A stretch of DNA of 64,000 nucleotides. It comes from CAISIP01 sp965278985 (GTDB taxonomy: Bacteria; Pseudomonadota; Gammaproteobacteria; Burkholderiales; Burkholderiaceae_C). Positions 16,325 through 25,221 of this stretch are shown here, piece by piece. The notes under the pieces were generated by a model. The model was not told the origin of the DNA, made no database searches, and was given only the letters and a program-made list of their open reading frames with translations. How positions within the stretch are numbered: position 1 is the stretch's first letter; each line of letters begins with the position of its first letter. Both the position numbers and the translations under genes were made by a program. The stretch lies in NCBI GenBank assembly GCA_965278985.1, contig OZ257131.1, positions 6,076,001 through 6,140,000 on the forward strand, read 5' to 3'.

Positions 16325-17932
16325 ATGCAATTCGACTGGAACAACCCCTATCCCACCGTCCGCAGCCCGGTCTTCGCGCGCAACGTGGTGTCCACGTCGC
16401 AGCCCCTGGCCGCGCAGGCGGGCCTGCGCATGCTCCACAAGGGCGGGAACGCCGTGGACGCCGCCATCGCCGCCGCGGCCGCCATGACCGTCGTGGAGCC
16501 GGTCTCCAACGGCCTGGGCAGCGACAACTTCGCGATCCTGTGGGACGGCGAAGCGTTGCACGGATTGAACGCCTCCGGGGTGGCGCCCGCCGCCTGGAAC
16601 CCCGATTACTTCCAGCGCCGCCATGGCGGCAAGATCCCGACGCGCGGCTGGGACACCGTCACCACGCCCGGCGCCGTGGCGGGCTGGGTGGCTTTGTCGA
16701 AGCGCTTCGGCAAGCTGCCCTTCGCCGACCTGCTGGAGCCGGCCATCGCGCTGGCCGAGCGCGGCCATGGCGTGGCCTGCATCGTGGCCGACAAGTGGGC
16801 GCGCCAGGTGCCGGAACTGCAGGGGCAGCCGGGTTTTGCCGAAGCCTTCATGCCCCATGGGCGGGCGCCGCGGCCGGGCGAGCAGTTTGTCTTCCGGGCT
16901 GCCGGCGAGACGCTGCGCAAGATCGCGCTCAGCGAGGGCGAGGCCTACTACCGGGGTGAACTGGCCCAGAAGATGGCTGCGCACGCCGCGGCACACGGCG
17001 GCAGCCTGACCGAGGCGGACCTCGCCGCGTACCAGCCCGAGTGGGTCACGCCGATCCAGAAAGACTACGCCGGCTACACGCTGCACGAGATCCCGCCCAA
17101 CGGGCAGGGCATCGCCGCGCTGATGGCGCTGGGCATCCTGGAGCATGTCGGCATGCAGGATCTTCCGGTAGACAGCGTCCCGGCGCAGCATTTGCAGATC
17201 GAAGCCATGAAGCTGGCCTTCGCGGACACCTACCGCTGGGTCTCCGACAGCCGGTCCATGGCGGAGGTCACGCCGCAAGACCTGCTGTCCGATACCTACC
17301 TGCGCGAGCGCGCGCGCCTGATCGACCCGCGCCGCGCGACCCATTTCCAGCACGGAACGCCGCCCAAGGGGGGCACTATCTACCTCACGGCCGCCGATGA
17401 GCGCGGCATGATGGTCAGCCTGATCCAGTCCAACTACATGGGTTTCGGCAGCGGCGTGGTGGTGCCCGGCACCGGGATCAGCCTGCAGAACCGCGGGCAT
17501 GGTTTCACCACCGACCCCCACCATCCCAACGTGGTGGCGGGTGGCAAGCGGCCCTTCCACACCATCATCCCCGGCTTCCTGACCCAGGGCGGCCGACCGC
17601 GCATGAGCTTTGGCGTCATGGGGGGCAACATGCAGCCGCAGGGCCACCTGCAGACGCTGGTGCGCATGCTGCACCACGGCCAGCAGCCCCAGGCCGCCTG
17701 CGACGCGCCGCGCTGGAAGGTGGCCACCGGCCTGGCCATCGACTGCGAGCACACCATGGCGCCCGGCCTGGTGCAAGGCCTGCGTGACCTGGGCCACCAG
17801 GTGGAGGCGCACCAGGACAGCTACATGGATTTCGGGGCCGGCCAGTTCATCTGGAAGCTGTCGGACGACCTGGAGGACGGGTATGTCGCCGCCAGCGATT
17901 CCCGCCGGGATGGGCATGCGGCGGTGGGGTGA
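16325..17932 (+). CDS. Gamma-glutamyltransferase family protein (Ntn hydrolase)
   Basis: 535 residues from ATG 16325; conserved sequence begins at once (MQFDWNNPYPTVRSPVFARNVVSTSQPLAAQAGLRMLHKGGNAVDAAIAAAAAM). The self-cleavage nucleophile is probably T351 in PKGGTIYLTAAD, followed by MMVSLIQSNYMGFGSGVVVPGTGI. It lacks a signal peptide, unlike periplasmic Ggt, so it may be cytoplasmic and act on gamma-glutamyl or acyl amide bonds in unknown substrates (this subgroup also includes cephalosporin-acylase-like proteins). The promoter region lies about 120 bp upstream. Confidence 0.9.
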   Translation: MQFDWNNPYPTVRSPVFARNVVSTSQPLAAQAGLRMLHKGGNAVDAAIAAAAAMTVVEPVSNGLGSDNFAILWDGEALHGLNASGVAPAAWNPDYFQRRHGGKIPTRGWDTVTTPGAVAGWVALSKRFGKLPFADLLEPAIALAERGHGVACIVADKWARQVPELQGQPGFAEAFMPHGRAPRPGEQFVFRAAGETLRKIALSEGEAYYRGELAQKMAAHAAAHGGSLTEADLAAYQPEWVTPIQKDYAGYTLHEIPPNGQGIAALMALGILEHVGMQDLPVDSVPAQHLQIEAMKLAFADTYRWVSDSRSMAEVTPQDLLSDTYLRERARLIDPRRATHFQHGTPPKGGTIYLTAADERGMMVSLIQSNYMGFGSGVVVPGTGISLQNRGHGFTTDPHHPNVVAGGKRPFHTIIPGFLTQGGRPRMSFGVMGGNMQPQGHLQTLVRMLHHGQQPQAACDAPRWKVATGLAIDCEHTMAPGLVQGLRDLGHQVEAHQDSYMDFGAGQFIWKLSDDLEDGYVAASDSRRDGHAAVG

Positions 17933-17990
17933 TCTTGCGCGCGCCCATGCTTTTGGGGGATATTTGTGACTTGAGGCACAAAAAAAAGCC

Positions 17991-18017
17991 TAAATTCGGG
18001 TTCAGTTCTGCCGTTAA
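17991..18017 (+). promoter_or_regulatory. Candidate flagellar sigma-28 (FliA) promoter
   Basis: TAAA (17991-17994), exactly 15 bp, then GCCGTTAA (18010-18017). The FliA consensus is TAAA-N15-GCCGATAA, so 11 of 12 positions match with the right spacing. It lies 51 bp before the ATG of the small unknown gene, and no good sigma-70 pair with proper spacing is visible there. Confidence 0.65.
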
Positions 18018-18068
18018 CAATTTGCGACCAACGAAAAAACCGCCCATCCAACCCTAGCCGAGGCTCTC

Positions 18069-18539
18069 ATGCAGCTGCCATCCGTCGACCGTCAACCAGG
18101 AATGCCCCCCGCCGGTGCAGCCCTGGCGGCGACCGTGGCTGCCAAGGTGGTGCCGGTGGCGCCGGTGAACCCGCCGGCCACACCCGAGGTCCAGGCCCCG
18201 CAGCCCAGCGTGGTCAACCGCATCGGTGAAGCGCAGCAGCCGTCCAACGTGGTCTACACCAGCGTGTCCGACCCGGCCCAACGGGGTTCGGAGGCGAACA
18301 CCGGCTCCAAGGACTGGACCATCCAGCGCCCGGAACCCGAGCAGGTGGAAGACCCGCCGCCCGAGCCGATTTCCAAGATGCTGCTGGATTTCCTGAAATC
18401 CATGTGGCGCGCCAGCGGTGGCGCCGTGGAAGCGGCGCAGGCGCAGGCCCAGCAGGCACCCGCGGTGGTCAGCGGCCAGGTGGCGTCGGAAAACATCACC
18501 TACTCGCCCAGCAAGATCAAGAAGAACGAAGAGGTGTAG
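18069..18539 (+). CDS. Unknown small proline/alanine-rich protein, probable flagellar-regulon member
   Basis: 156 residues, not recognised. The N-terminus (1-50) is Ala/Pro/Val-rich. Residues 50-85 are polar (NVVYTSVSDPAQRGSEANTGSKDW) and residues 95-105 acidic/proline-rich. A short amphipathic segment, ISKMLLDFLKSMWRASGGAVEAAQAQAQQ, may form the only stable helix. No signal peptide or membrane segment is obvious. GAGG about 6 nt before the ATG gives a ribosome site. The sigma-28-type promoter upstream suggests co-expression with late flagellar and chemotaxis genes. The codon use and GC content match its neighbours. Confidence 0.75.
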   Translation: MQLPSVDRQPGMPPAGAALAATVAAKVVPVAPVNPPATPEVQAPQPSVVNRIGEAQQPSNVVYTSVSDPAQRGSEANTGSKDWTIQRPEPEQVEDPPPEPISKMLLDFLKSMWRASGGAVEAAQAQAQQAPAVVSGQVASENITYSPSKIKKNEEV

Positions 18540-18592
18540 TGGCGCCCCGGGGCCGTCGGCGCGGGTCCGTAACGCCGGTGTAAGGTCGCGGC

Positions 18593-19300
18593 ATGCACAC
18601 CTCCGCCCTGGTTCTCTTTTCCGGCGGGCAGGACTCCACCACCTGCCTGGCCCATGCCCTGACCCGCTACGAGCGGGTCGAAACCATCGCCTTCGACTAC
18701 GGCCAGCGCCACCGCATCGAGCTCGATGCGCGGTTGACGGTGCTGCAGCGGCTGCGGGCGGAGTTTCCCGCCTGGAACGACTGCCTGGGCGAGGACCACC
18801 TGTTGCACCTGCCCGTGCTCGGGGAGATCAGCGACACCGCCCTGACCCAGGACAGCGAGATCCGCATGCAGGCCGACGGCTTGCCGAACACGTTCGTGCC
18901 GGGCCGCAACCTGCTGTTCCTGACGCTGGCCGGTGCGCTGGCCTACCGGCGCGACCTGCAGGTGCTGGTGACCGGGGTCTGCGAGACCGACTTTTCCGGC
19001 TATCCGGACTGCCGCGACGACACCATCAAGGCGATGCAACTGGCGCTGTCCCTGGGCATGGCGCGGCGCCTGCTGATCGAGACGCCCTTGATGTGGATCG
19101 ACAAGGCGGCCACCTGGCGCCTGTCGGAGGCACTCGGCGGGTCCGCGCTGGTGGAACTGATCCTGGAGCACACCCATACCTGCTACCTGGGAGAGCGCGG
19201 TGCGCGGCACGCCTGGGGCTACGGCTGCGGCACATGCCCGGCGTGTGCGTTGCGCGCGGCGGGGTTTGCGCGGTACCGGGAGCCGTTGCCGGCAGCCTGA
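18593..19300 (+). CDS. queC: 7-cyano-7-deazaguanine synthase QueC
   Basis: 235 residues. PP-loop SGGQDSTTCL (10-19) binds ATP; AFDYGQRHRIEL and PGRNLLFLTLAGALAY are family signatures; the C-terminal C...GYGCGTCPAC cluster holds the zinc ion. QueC converts 7-carboxy-7-deazaguanine to preQ0 with ammonia and ATP, on the route to queuosine in tRNA. No queD or queE neighbours are present in the window. Convergent with the next ABC gene, 30 bp apart. Confidence 0.95.
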   Translation: MHTSALVLFSGGQDSTTCLAHALTRYERVETIAFDYGQRHRIELDARLTVLQRLRAEFPAWNDCLGEDHLLHLPVLGEISDTALTQDSEIRMQADGLPNTFVPGRNLLFLTLAGALAYRRDLQVLVTGVCETDFSGYPDCRDDTIKAMQLALSLGMARRLLIETPLMWIDKAATWRLSEALGGSALVELILEHTHTCYLGERGARHAWGYGCGTCPACALRAAGFARYREPLPAA

Positions 19301-19330
19301 TGGGCTGCCCGGTAGGGAGCCGGCGGCCGC

Positions 19331-21106
19331 TCAGCGCGCAGCGGCTGGCTGCTCGACGCGCAAGGTATAGCGCGCAGGCGCGCCCTCGGGTGCGCGTTCC
19401 AGCTGCCAGCGCTGCGAATGGAAATCTGCGACCGAGGGCCGGTGGGCGATGGAGACGAGCCCACCGCCCTTGGAGGCGGTCAACGCGACCAGCTTGCCGT
19501 ACACCGCTTTTTCCGACTCGGTGTCCAGCGCACTGGTGGCTTCGTCGGCAAAGACCCACGCGGGTTGCCTGAGCAGTACCCGCGCCACGGCCAGGCGCTG
19601 CTGCTCGCCGCCGGAGAGCTTCTGCGCCCAGGCGTCCACGCGGTCCAGTTCCTGCGCGAGCCGGGGCAACTGCACGTCCTCCAGCGCCTTGCGCATGGCG
19701 TCGTCGGAGTAGCGGCTCTCGGCCTCGGGGTAGGCCAACGCCGCGCGCAGGCTGCCATTGGGCAGGTATGGCTTCTGCGGAATGAACATGGTGTCCGCAG
19801 GCTTGGCCACGTTGCCGGTCGCGAAGGGCCAGATGCCGGCCAGCGTGCGGAACAGCGTGGACTTGCCGCTGCCTGAGGGGCCTTGCAGCAGGATGCGCTC
19901 GCCCGCCGACGCCTGCACGCGGGTATCTGCCAGCAGTCGGTCGCCCGTGGGCAGCGCCACCTGCAGATCCGAGGCGTCCAGCGAGGGCGCCGTGTGGATG
20001 GCCAGTGCCGGGTTGTCGGCCATCGCGGTGGTGATGGCATCGTCGAAGCTCGTCAGGCGGTCCGTCGTGGCGCGCCACGCCGCCAGGCTGGCATAACTGT
20101 CCACGAACCAGCTCAACGCGCCCTGCACCTGGCCGAAGGCCGAGTTGATCTGCATCAGCTGCCCCAGCTGGATGGCGCCGCTCAGGTACCTGGGCATCGC
20201 GATGATCATCGGGAACACCACCGCCGCCTGCCCGAAGAAGCTCTGGAACCAGACCAGGTTCTTCTGCGCCTTGATCAACCGCAGGTAGTTGGCCAGCACC
20301 GCCGTGAAGCGCGTGTCCAGCTGTGCCTTCTCCACGGTCTGCCCCCGGTCCAGCGCGATCGCCTCGCTGTATTCACGCACCCGCACCATGTGGTGGCGGA
20401 AATCGGCTTCACGGCGCTGCTGCTCGAAATTGAGCCAGATCTGCGAGCGCCCGATGTAGTGGGTCAGCACGCTGCCGGCCAGGCAGTACAGCACGGCCAT
20501 CCAGACCATGAAGCCATGGACCACGTAGCTCTGGCCGCCCAGCTTGAAGTCGAATTCACCCGACAGTCCCCACAGGATGCCCACGAAGCTCACCAGCGTG
20601 ACCACCGAACTCAGCAGGCCCATGGTCAGGCCGATGGTCTGGCTGGTGAAGAGGTTCACGTCCTCCGAGATCCGCTGGTCGGGGTTGTCCGGCGCGGCCT
20701 CGTTGGCTTTGTCAAAGCGCATCAGCTCCATGTGATAGAAGGTGCTGTTGCGCATCCAGCGCTGCAGGTAATACCCGGTCATCCACCGCCGCCAGTCCAT
20801 CTCGAGCAGCTGCGTGAGGTAGAAGCGGTAGACCGCGATGACGATGGCGATGAGGGCCAGGTAGCTGAAGCGGCCCAACTGCTGCCATATCACGGCTGCG
20901 TCCTTGTTCTGCAAGGCGTCGTAGAAGATGCGGTACCAGTCGTTGAAGACCACGGCCATGTACACCGAGCCGAGGTTCAGCGCGATGATGGCAGCGAAGA
21001 GCCCGCGCGCCTTCCACTTTTCCTCGGACTGGAAGTAGGGGGCCGAAAGCCGCAGCACCCGCGCCACGAAGGCCTTGAAGCTGCGCAGTTTCTCTGTCAG
21101 TGGCAT
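19331..21106 (-). CDS. ABC transporter, fused permease and ATPase of the SbmA/YddA (ABCD) type
   Basis: 591 residues from ATG 21106. N-terminal membrane part has about six helices with FYDALQNKDAAVIWQQLGRF and MDWRRWMTGYYLQRWM, typical of SbmA/BacA and peroxisomal ABCD-like proteins. The ATPase part has Walker A GPSGSGKST, signature LSGGEQQRLAVARVLL and Walker B WVFADEATSALD. The family moves vitamins (B12 in some actinobacteria) or peptides; here the cargo is unknown. Acts as a homodimer by analogy. Confidence 0.9.
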   Translation of the reverse strand: MPLTEKLRSFKAFVARVLRLSAPYFQSEEKWKARGLFAAIIALNLGSVYMAVVFNDWYRIFYDALQNKDAAVIWQQLGRFSYLALIAIVIAVYRFYLTQLLEMDWRRWMTGYYLQRWMRNSTFYHMELMRFDKANEAAPDNPDQRISEDVNLFTSQTIGLTMGLLSSVVTLVSFVGILWGLSGEFDFKLGGQSYVVHGFMVWMAVLYCLAGSVLTHYIGRSQIWLNFEQQRREADFRHHMVRVREYSEAIALDRGQTVEKAQLDTRFTAVLANYLRLIKAQKNLVWFQSFFGQAAVVFPMIIAMPRYLSGAIQLGQLMQINSAFGQVQGALSWFVDSYASLAAWRATTDRLTSFDDAITTAMADNPALAIHTAPSLDASDLQVALPTGDRLLADTRVQASAGERILLQGPSGSGKSTLFRTLAGIWPFATGNVAKPADTMFIPQKPYLPNGSLRAALAYPEAESRYSDDAMRKALEDVQLPRLAQELDRVDAWAQKLSGGEQQRLAVARVLLRQPAWVFADEATSALDTESEKAVYGKLVALTASKGGGLVSIAHRPSVADFHSQRWQLERAPEGAPARYTLRVEQPAAAR

Positions 21107-21170
21107 GGGAGGGAGCTCCGGTGGGGAAGGCGTTGACGCAAGTCGCGTACCGGGTCGGGACGCGTGTGGT

Positions 21171-22121
21171 TCAGAAGGGCGGGTTCGAGATGCCGCTGGC
21201 CACGTGGCCCGAGGGCACATGCTGCGCAGCCGATTCGATATGGCCCGTCTGGTCGTCGAAAAAGAAGTCGGGCTCGAATTCGCGCAGGAACTCGCCCTTG
21301 GGCAGGCCGCCCAGGAACATCGCCTCGTCGATCTCGATGTTCCAGTCCATCAGCGTGCGGATGGCGCGCTCATGGGCCGGTGCGCTGCGCGCGGTCACCA
21401 GCGCGGTGCGGATGCGCATCTGCGGCGTGCCCGCGCGCTGCAGGCGGTGCAGCGCGGCCAGCAGCGGCTGGAATGGGCCGGGTGCGAGCGGCTGGCCGGC
21501 CTTCTCGATCTCGTGCTGCTGGAAGGCCGACAGGCCATGCGCCTGGTAGACCTGCTCGGCCTCGTCGCTGAAGAGCACGGCGTCACCGTCGAAGGCGATG
21601 CGCACTTCCTGCGGATGGGCTTCGCTGGCGCGCGCCGAGCGCGGATAGACCTGCGCGGCCGGCACGCCCGCATGCAGTGCCGAGCGCACGTCGCTCAGGT
21701 GCGCCGAGAGGAACAGGTTGGCATGCAGCGGCTTGAGGTAGCGCCACGGCGGCTGGCCGCGCGTGAAGCTGCCGCGCTCGATCAACAGCCCGTAGTGCTT
21801 GGCCGAGCGGAACACGCGCATGCCCGAGACCGGGTCATTGCGCGAGAGGATCACCACTTCCACGGGTTGCTTCGCCAGCGTCCCGGAGGCGGGGTCGTGG
21901 TCGCGGCCTGCATCGTTGAACGCCAGCAGCTTGCGCACCAGCGAGAAGGCCACGCCGGGCTTGGCGGGTTCATCCAGCCGCGCCAGCTGCAGCCGCATGT
22001 AGGCGCGGTCCTTCTCGGGGCCTTCGGTGCCCTGGTCGAAGACCTCGTTCTCCTCTTCGAAATCGAAGAGGGCCCGCGAGGAAATCGCGACCACCAGCTT
22101 GCCTTCGAGCGATGGGGGCAT
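21171..22121 (-). CDS. 5'-nucleotidase (cytosolic NT5C1-like)
   Basis: 316 residues from ATG 22121. Matches the 5'-nucleotidase family that includes mammalian cytosolic NT5C1: LVVAISSRALFDFEEENEVFDQ opening (with DFEEEN in place of the HAD DxD), VEVVILSRNDPVSGMRVFRS, RIAFDGDAVLFSDEAEQVYQAHGL, and FLGGLPKGEFLREFEPDFFFDDQ. Removes phosphate from nucleoside monophosphates. Begins 25 bp after ilvA on the same strand, an unexpected metabolic pairing. Confidence 0.88.
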   Translation of the reverse strand: MPPSLEGKLVVAISSRALFDFEEENEVFDQGTEGPEKDRAYMRLQLARLDEPAKPGVAFSLVRKLLAFNDAGRDHDPASGTLAKQPVEVVILSRNDPVSGMRVFRSAKHYGLLIERGSFTRGQPPWRYLKPLHANLFLSAHLSDVRSALHAGVPAAQVYPRSARASEAHPQEVRIAFDGDAVLFSDEAEQVYQAHGLSAFQQHEIEKAGQPLAPGPFQPLLAALHRLQRAGTPQMRIRTALVTARSAPAHERAIRTLMDWNIEIDEAMFLGGLPKGEFLREFEPDFFFDDQTGHIESAAQHVPSGHVASGISNPPF

Positions 22122-22146
22122 GCGGTGCTCCGGAGTGTGGAAGGGC

Positions 22147-23691
22147 CTAGCGCAGGAACATCCGGTAGGCCGGGTTGTGCGTCTCCTCGACCGAGGGATA
22201 CCCCAGCGCTTCCAGGAATTCGCCGAAGGCCGCGTTGTCGGCCTCGGGCACCTGCAGGCCCACCAGGATGCGGCCATAGTCGGCGCCCTGGTTGCGGTAG
22301 TGGAAGAGGCTGATGTTCCAGTTGGGCCGCATCAGGTTCAGGAACTTCAGCAGCGCGCCCGGGCGTTCGGGGAAGGTGATGCGCAACAGCCGCTCGTCCT
22401 TCGCCAGCGTGGAGTGCCCGCCCACCATGTAGCGCACATGCTCCTTGGCCAGCTCGTCGTGCGTGAGGTCGATGGTCTGGAAACCCTGGCGATTGAAGGT
22501 TGCGGCGATCTTCGGGCTCTCGCCCTTGCCGTGCGTCGTGAGGCCCACGAACACATGCGCAGTCGCTTCGTCGCTGATGCGGTAGTTGAACTCGGTGACG
22601 TTGCGTGGGCCGCCGGGCAGCTCGCTCACGGCGGTGCAGAAGCGGCGGAAGCTGCCGCGCTCCTCGGGGATGGTCACGGCGAACAGCGCCTCGCGTTCCT
22701 CGCCCACCTCGGCGCGCTCGGCCACGAAGCGCAGCCGGTCGAAGTTCATGTTGGCGCCGCACAGGATGGCGGCGTAGGTCTCGCCCTTTGTCTTGTGCGT
22801 GGCGACGTACTGCTTGATCGCGGCCACGGCCAGGGCGCCGGCGGGCTCCACGATGCTGCGCGTGTCCACGAAGATGTCCTTGATGGCGGCGCACACGGCA
22901 TCGGTGTCCACCGTCATGAATTCGTCGACCAGGTGGCTGGCGATGCGGAAGGTCTCTTCGCCCACCAGCTTCACGGCCGTGCCGTCGGAGAACAGGCCCA
23001 CGTCGCTCAACGTCACGCGGCCCTTCGCGGCGACAGATTGCATCATGGCGTCGGAGTCGTTCATCTGCACGCCGATGACCTTGATGCCCGGACGCACGGC
23101 CTTGATGTAGTTCGACACGCCCGCGATCAGGCCACCGCCGCCGATGGCCACGAAGACCGCGTGCAGTTCGCCCTGGTGCTGGCGCAGCATCTCCATGGCG
23201 ACGGTGCCCTGGCCGGCGATCACGTCGGGGTCGTCGAAGGGGTGCACGAAGGTCAGGCCCTGTTCCTTCTGCAGGCGCACGGCATGGTCGTACGCATCCG
23301 AATAACTCTCGCCGGCCAGCACCGCCTCGCCGCCCAGCGCCTTCACGGCGTCGATCTTGACCTGCGGCGTGGTGGTGGGCATCACGATCACTGCGCGCGA
23401 GCCCAGCTTGTGGGCCCCCAACGCCACGCCCTGGGCATGGTTGCCGGCGGAGGCGCAAATCACGCCCTTGGCGAGCTGTTCGGCGCTCAACTGCACCATC
23501 TTGTTATAGGCACCACGCAGCTTGAAACTGCGCACGGGCTGCTGGTCCTCGCGCTTGAGCAGCACCTTGTTGTGCAGGCGCTGGCTGAGGTTGCGGGCGG
23601 GCTCCAGCGGCGACTCCGTGGCCACGTCGTAGACGCGTGCATTCAGGATGCGGGTCAGGTAGTCGGCAGGGGTAAGGTCTTTGCGGGTCAT
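22147..23691 (-). CDS. ilvA: Threonine ammonia-lyase, biosynthetic
   Basis: 514 residues from ATG 23691 (MTRKDLTPADYL); an upstream in-frame ATG at 23715 is less like homologues. PLP lysine K57 in RSFKLRGAYNKM; glycine-rich phosphate loop in FVAIGGGGLIAGV; two ACT-like regulatory domains at about 330-510 (EREALFAVTIPEERGSFRRF and ERLLRITFPERPGALLKFL). Makes 2-oxobutanoate, the first step of isoleucine synthesis; ACT domains usually give isoleucine inhibition and valine activation. Stands alone, not in an ilv operon. Confidence 0.95.
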   Translation of the reverse strand: MTRKDLTPADYLTRILNARVYDVATESPLEPARNLSQRLHNKVLLKREDQQPVRSFKLRGAYNKMVQLSAEQLAKGVICASAGNHAQGVALGAHKLGSRAVIVMPTTTPQVKIDAVKALGGEAVLAGESYSDAYDHAVRLQKEQGLTFVHPFDDPDVIAGQGTVAMEMLRQHQGELHAVFVAIGGGGLIAGVSNYIKAVRPGIKVIGVQMNDSDAMMQSVAAKGRVTLSDVGLFSDGTAVKLVGEETFRIASHLVDEFMTVDTDAVCAAIKDIFVDTRSIVEPAGALAVAAIKQYVATHKTKGETYAAILCGANMNFDRLRFVAERAEVGEEREALFAVTIPEERGSFRRFCTAVSELPGGPRNVTEFNYRISDEATAHVFVGLTTHGKGESPKIAATFNRQGFQTIDLTHDELAKEHVRYMVGGHSTLAKDERLLRITFPERPGALLKFLNLMRPNWNISLFHYRNQGADYGRILVGLQVPEADNAAFGEFLEALGYPSVEETHNPAYRMFLR

Positions 23692-23843
23692 GGAAAGGTC
23701 GAGTCGGATGCCCATGATAAGCGCCGGTCCGCGGCGCTCATTGCAGGGATCACGGGTGGCAGAATCGCCGATGGGCCTGAGGCAGGTCTTAAGCGATGGT
23801 GCGGGACGGGCCCGAACCGCATGTACAGGAAGCGAGAACGAAC

Positions 23844-24293
23844 ATGGAATGCACAGTCAGCTGGACCGGCGCGAGCGGCGCGCGCTCGGGCATGGGTTTT
23901 CTGGCCGAGACGGGCAGCGGCCACACGCTGATGATGGACGGCGCCCCAGACGCGGCCAAGCCCGAAAACGGTGGCCAGAACCTGGCGCCGCGGCCGATGG
24001 AAACGCTGCTGGCCGGCGCTGGCGGCTGCACCGCCTACGACGTGGTGCTGATCCTGCGCCGGGGGCGCCACGATGTGCGCAACTGCTCCTGCAAGTTGAC
24101 GGCCGAGCGCGCCGAGACCGACCCAAAGGTCTTCACCAAGATCCACATGCATTTTTCGGTCAGCGGCAAGGGCATTCCGCCCACCGCCGTGGAGCGCGCC
24201 ATTGCCATGAGCCACGACAAATACTGCTCGGCCACCATCATGCTCGGCAAGACGGCAGAGATCACTACCAGCTTCACGTTGACGGAGGCCTGA
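23844..24293 (+). CDS. OsmC-family protein
   Basis: 149 residues. GGQNLAPRPMETLLAGAGGCTAYDVVLILRRGR carries the first reactive cysteine (in GGCTAYD) and SHDKYCSATIMLGKTAEI the second, the pair used by OsmC/Ohr proteins to reduce peroxides. Many cytoplasmic OsmC members detoxify organic hydroperoxides. Convergent with coq7 at 16 bp, with no clear hairpin between. Oxidative-stress regulation is likely but no motif is visible. Confidence 0.9.
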   Translation: MECTVSWTGASGARSGMGFLAETGSGHTLMMDGAPDAAKPENGGQNLAPRPMETLLAGAGGCTAYDVVLILRRGRHDVRNCSCKLTAERAETDPKVFTKIHMHFSVSGKGIPPTAVERAIAMSHDKYCSATIMLGKTAEITTSFTLTEA

Positions 24294-24309
24294 GCAGGCC
24301 TGCCGCGTC

Positions 24310-24957
24310 TCAGATGCGGTGGGCCACGGTGGTCATCACCCTGGCGGCCATGCGCATCAGGCCGGCCACCGGCAGCGGCAGCGCGACGCCGCCGGCATCG
24401 CGCGCTTCTCGGGCATGGCGGGCCTCGTCGTCCTTCATGCCGGCCACCACGGCACGCGATTCCACGTCGGCCACGGGCAGGGCATCCAGGTGGCCCTGCA
24501 GGTGCGCTTCCACCTGTTTCTCCGTCTCGGCGACGAAGCCCAGGCTCACCCGGTCACCCAGGCGGCCGGCCAGCAGGCCCAGGCCGAAGGCGCCCGCGTA
24601 CCAGAGCGGATTCAGCAACGATGGCCGGCTGCCCAGCGCGTCCAGGCGGCTACGCGTCCAGGCCAGGTGGTCGGTTTCCTCCTGCGCCGCCTGCGCGAAG
24701 TGCCGCTGCAGTTCGGGACTGCGGGTGGACAGCCCCTGCGCGGTGTAGAGCGCCTGGGCGCAGACCTCGCCGACATGGTTGACGCGCATCAGCGCTCCGG
24801 ACAGGGCCTTGTCCGCCGGTGAGAGCTCGGCGCTGGCACCGGCTCCGGCTGAATCGGCACTGGCCGCGCTGGTCACGCTGGGAATTGCCCGGCTGCCGTG
24901 CGGCGTGGCGAAGAGGGTGCGCAGGGCGCTGTCGGCGGCGTTCAGGAAGCGTTCCAT
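24310..24957 (-). CDS. coq7: Coq7, demethoxyubiquinone hydroxylase
   Basis: 215 residues. Four di-iron helices: LMRVNHVGEVCAQALYTAQG, QAAQEETDHLAWTRSRL, QVEAHLQGHL and KDDEARHAREARD hold the conserved Glu and His ligands. Hydroxylates the ubiquinone precursor at C6 at the membrane. The N-terminal 45 residues are Ala/Ser-rich and variable. Upstream is a GGGTATACCC palindrome (24998-25007) with no assigned role. Confidence 0.93.
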   Translation of the reverse strand: MERFLNAADSALRTLFATPHGSRAIPSVTSAASADSAGAGASAELSPADKALSGALMRVNHVGEVCAQALYTAQGLSTRSPELQRHFAQAAQEETDHLAWTRSRLDALGSRPSLLNPLWYAGAFGLGLLAGRLGDRVSLGFVAETEKQVEAHLQGHLDALPVADVESRAVVAGMKDDEARHAREARDAGGVALPLPVAGLMRMAARVMTTVAHRI

Positions 24958-25102
24958 TGGTGCGTAGGCGAGGCTGCGTCGTGTTGCGGGGTTATCAGGG
25001 TATACCCGATTGTGGCCCCATCCAGCGGTCGAGCACGACGCGCTGCCTGTTGCAGGCCCACAACGAAATAGGGGAACAAGCCGAAATAGGCAGCCCTTTT
25101 CT

Positions 25103-25131
25103 TTGCCAATCGGTGGGTCGTCTGGTGCAAT
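25103..25131 (+). promoter_or_regulatory. Candidate porin promoter
   Basis: TTGCCA (25103-25108), 17 bp, TGCAAT (25126-25131). The -35 element is good and the -10 element is weak (4 of 6). It predicts transcription starting near 25138, at the first base of a perfect hairpin, which fits a long leader before the porin start. Confidence 0.4.
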
Positions 25132-25136
25132 AGACC

Positions 25137-25159
25137 CAACTTCCTGAAGCAGGAGGTTG
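25137..25159 (+). promoter_or_regulatory. 5'-leader hairpin of the porin transcript
   Basis: CAACTTCCTG and CAGGAGGTTG pair over 10 bp (one G-U) around an AAG loop. The stem also hides an AGGAGG sequence. If the predicted transcription start is right, the hairpin sits at the very 5' end, as in stable porin and ompA messages. Confidence 0.55.
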
Positions 25160-25221
25160 GCCCGGGAATCCGATCGACGTATTAGGCCGGAGCCCTCTGT
25201 TTAACCTTGGAGAAATTTGAA

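Noticed and set aside
24998..25007. GGGTATACCC palindrome upstream of coq7
   Set aside because: A 10-bp palindrome alone is weak evidence; no second copy or promoter geometry supports an operator.
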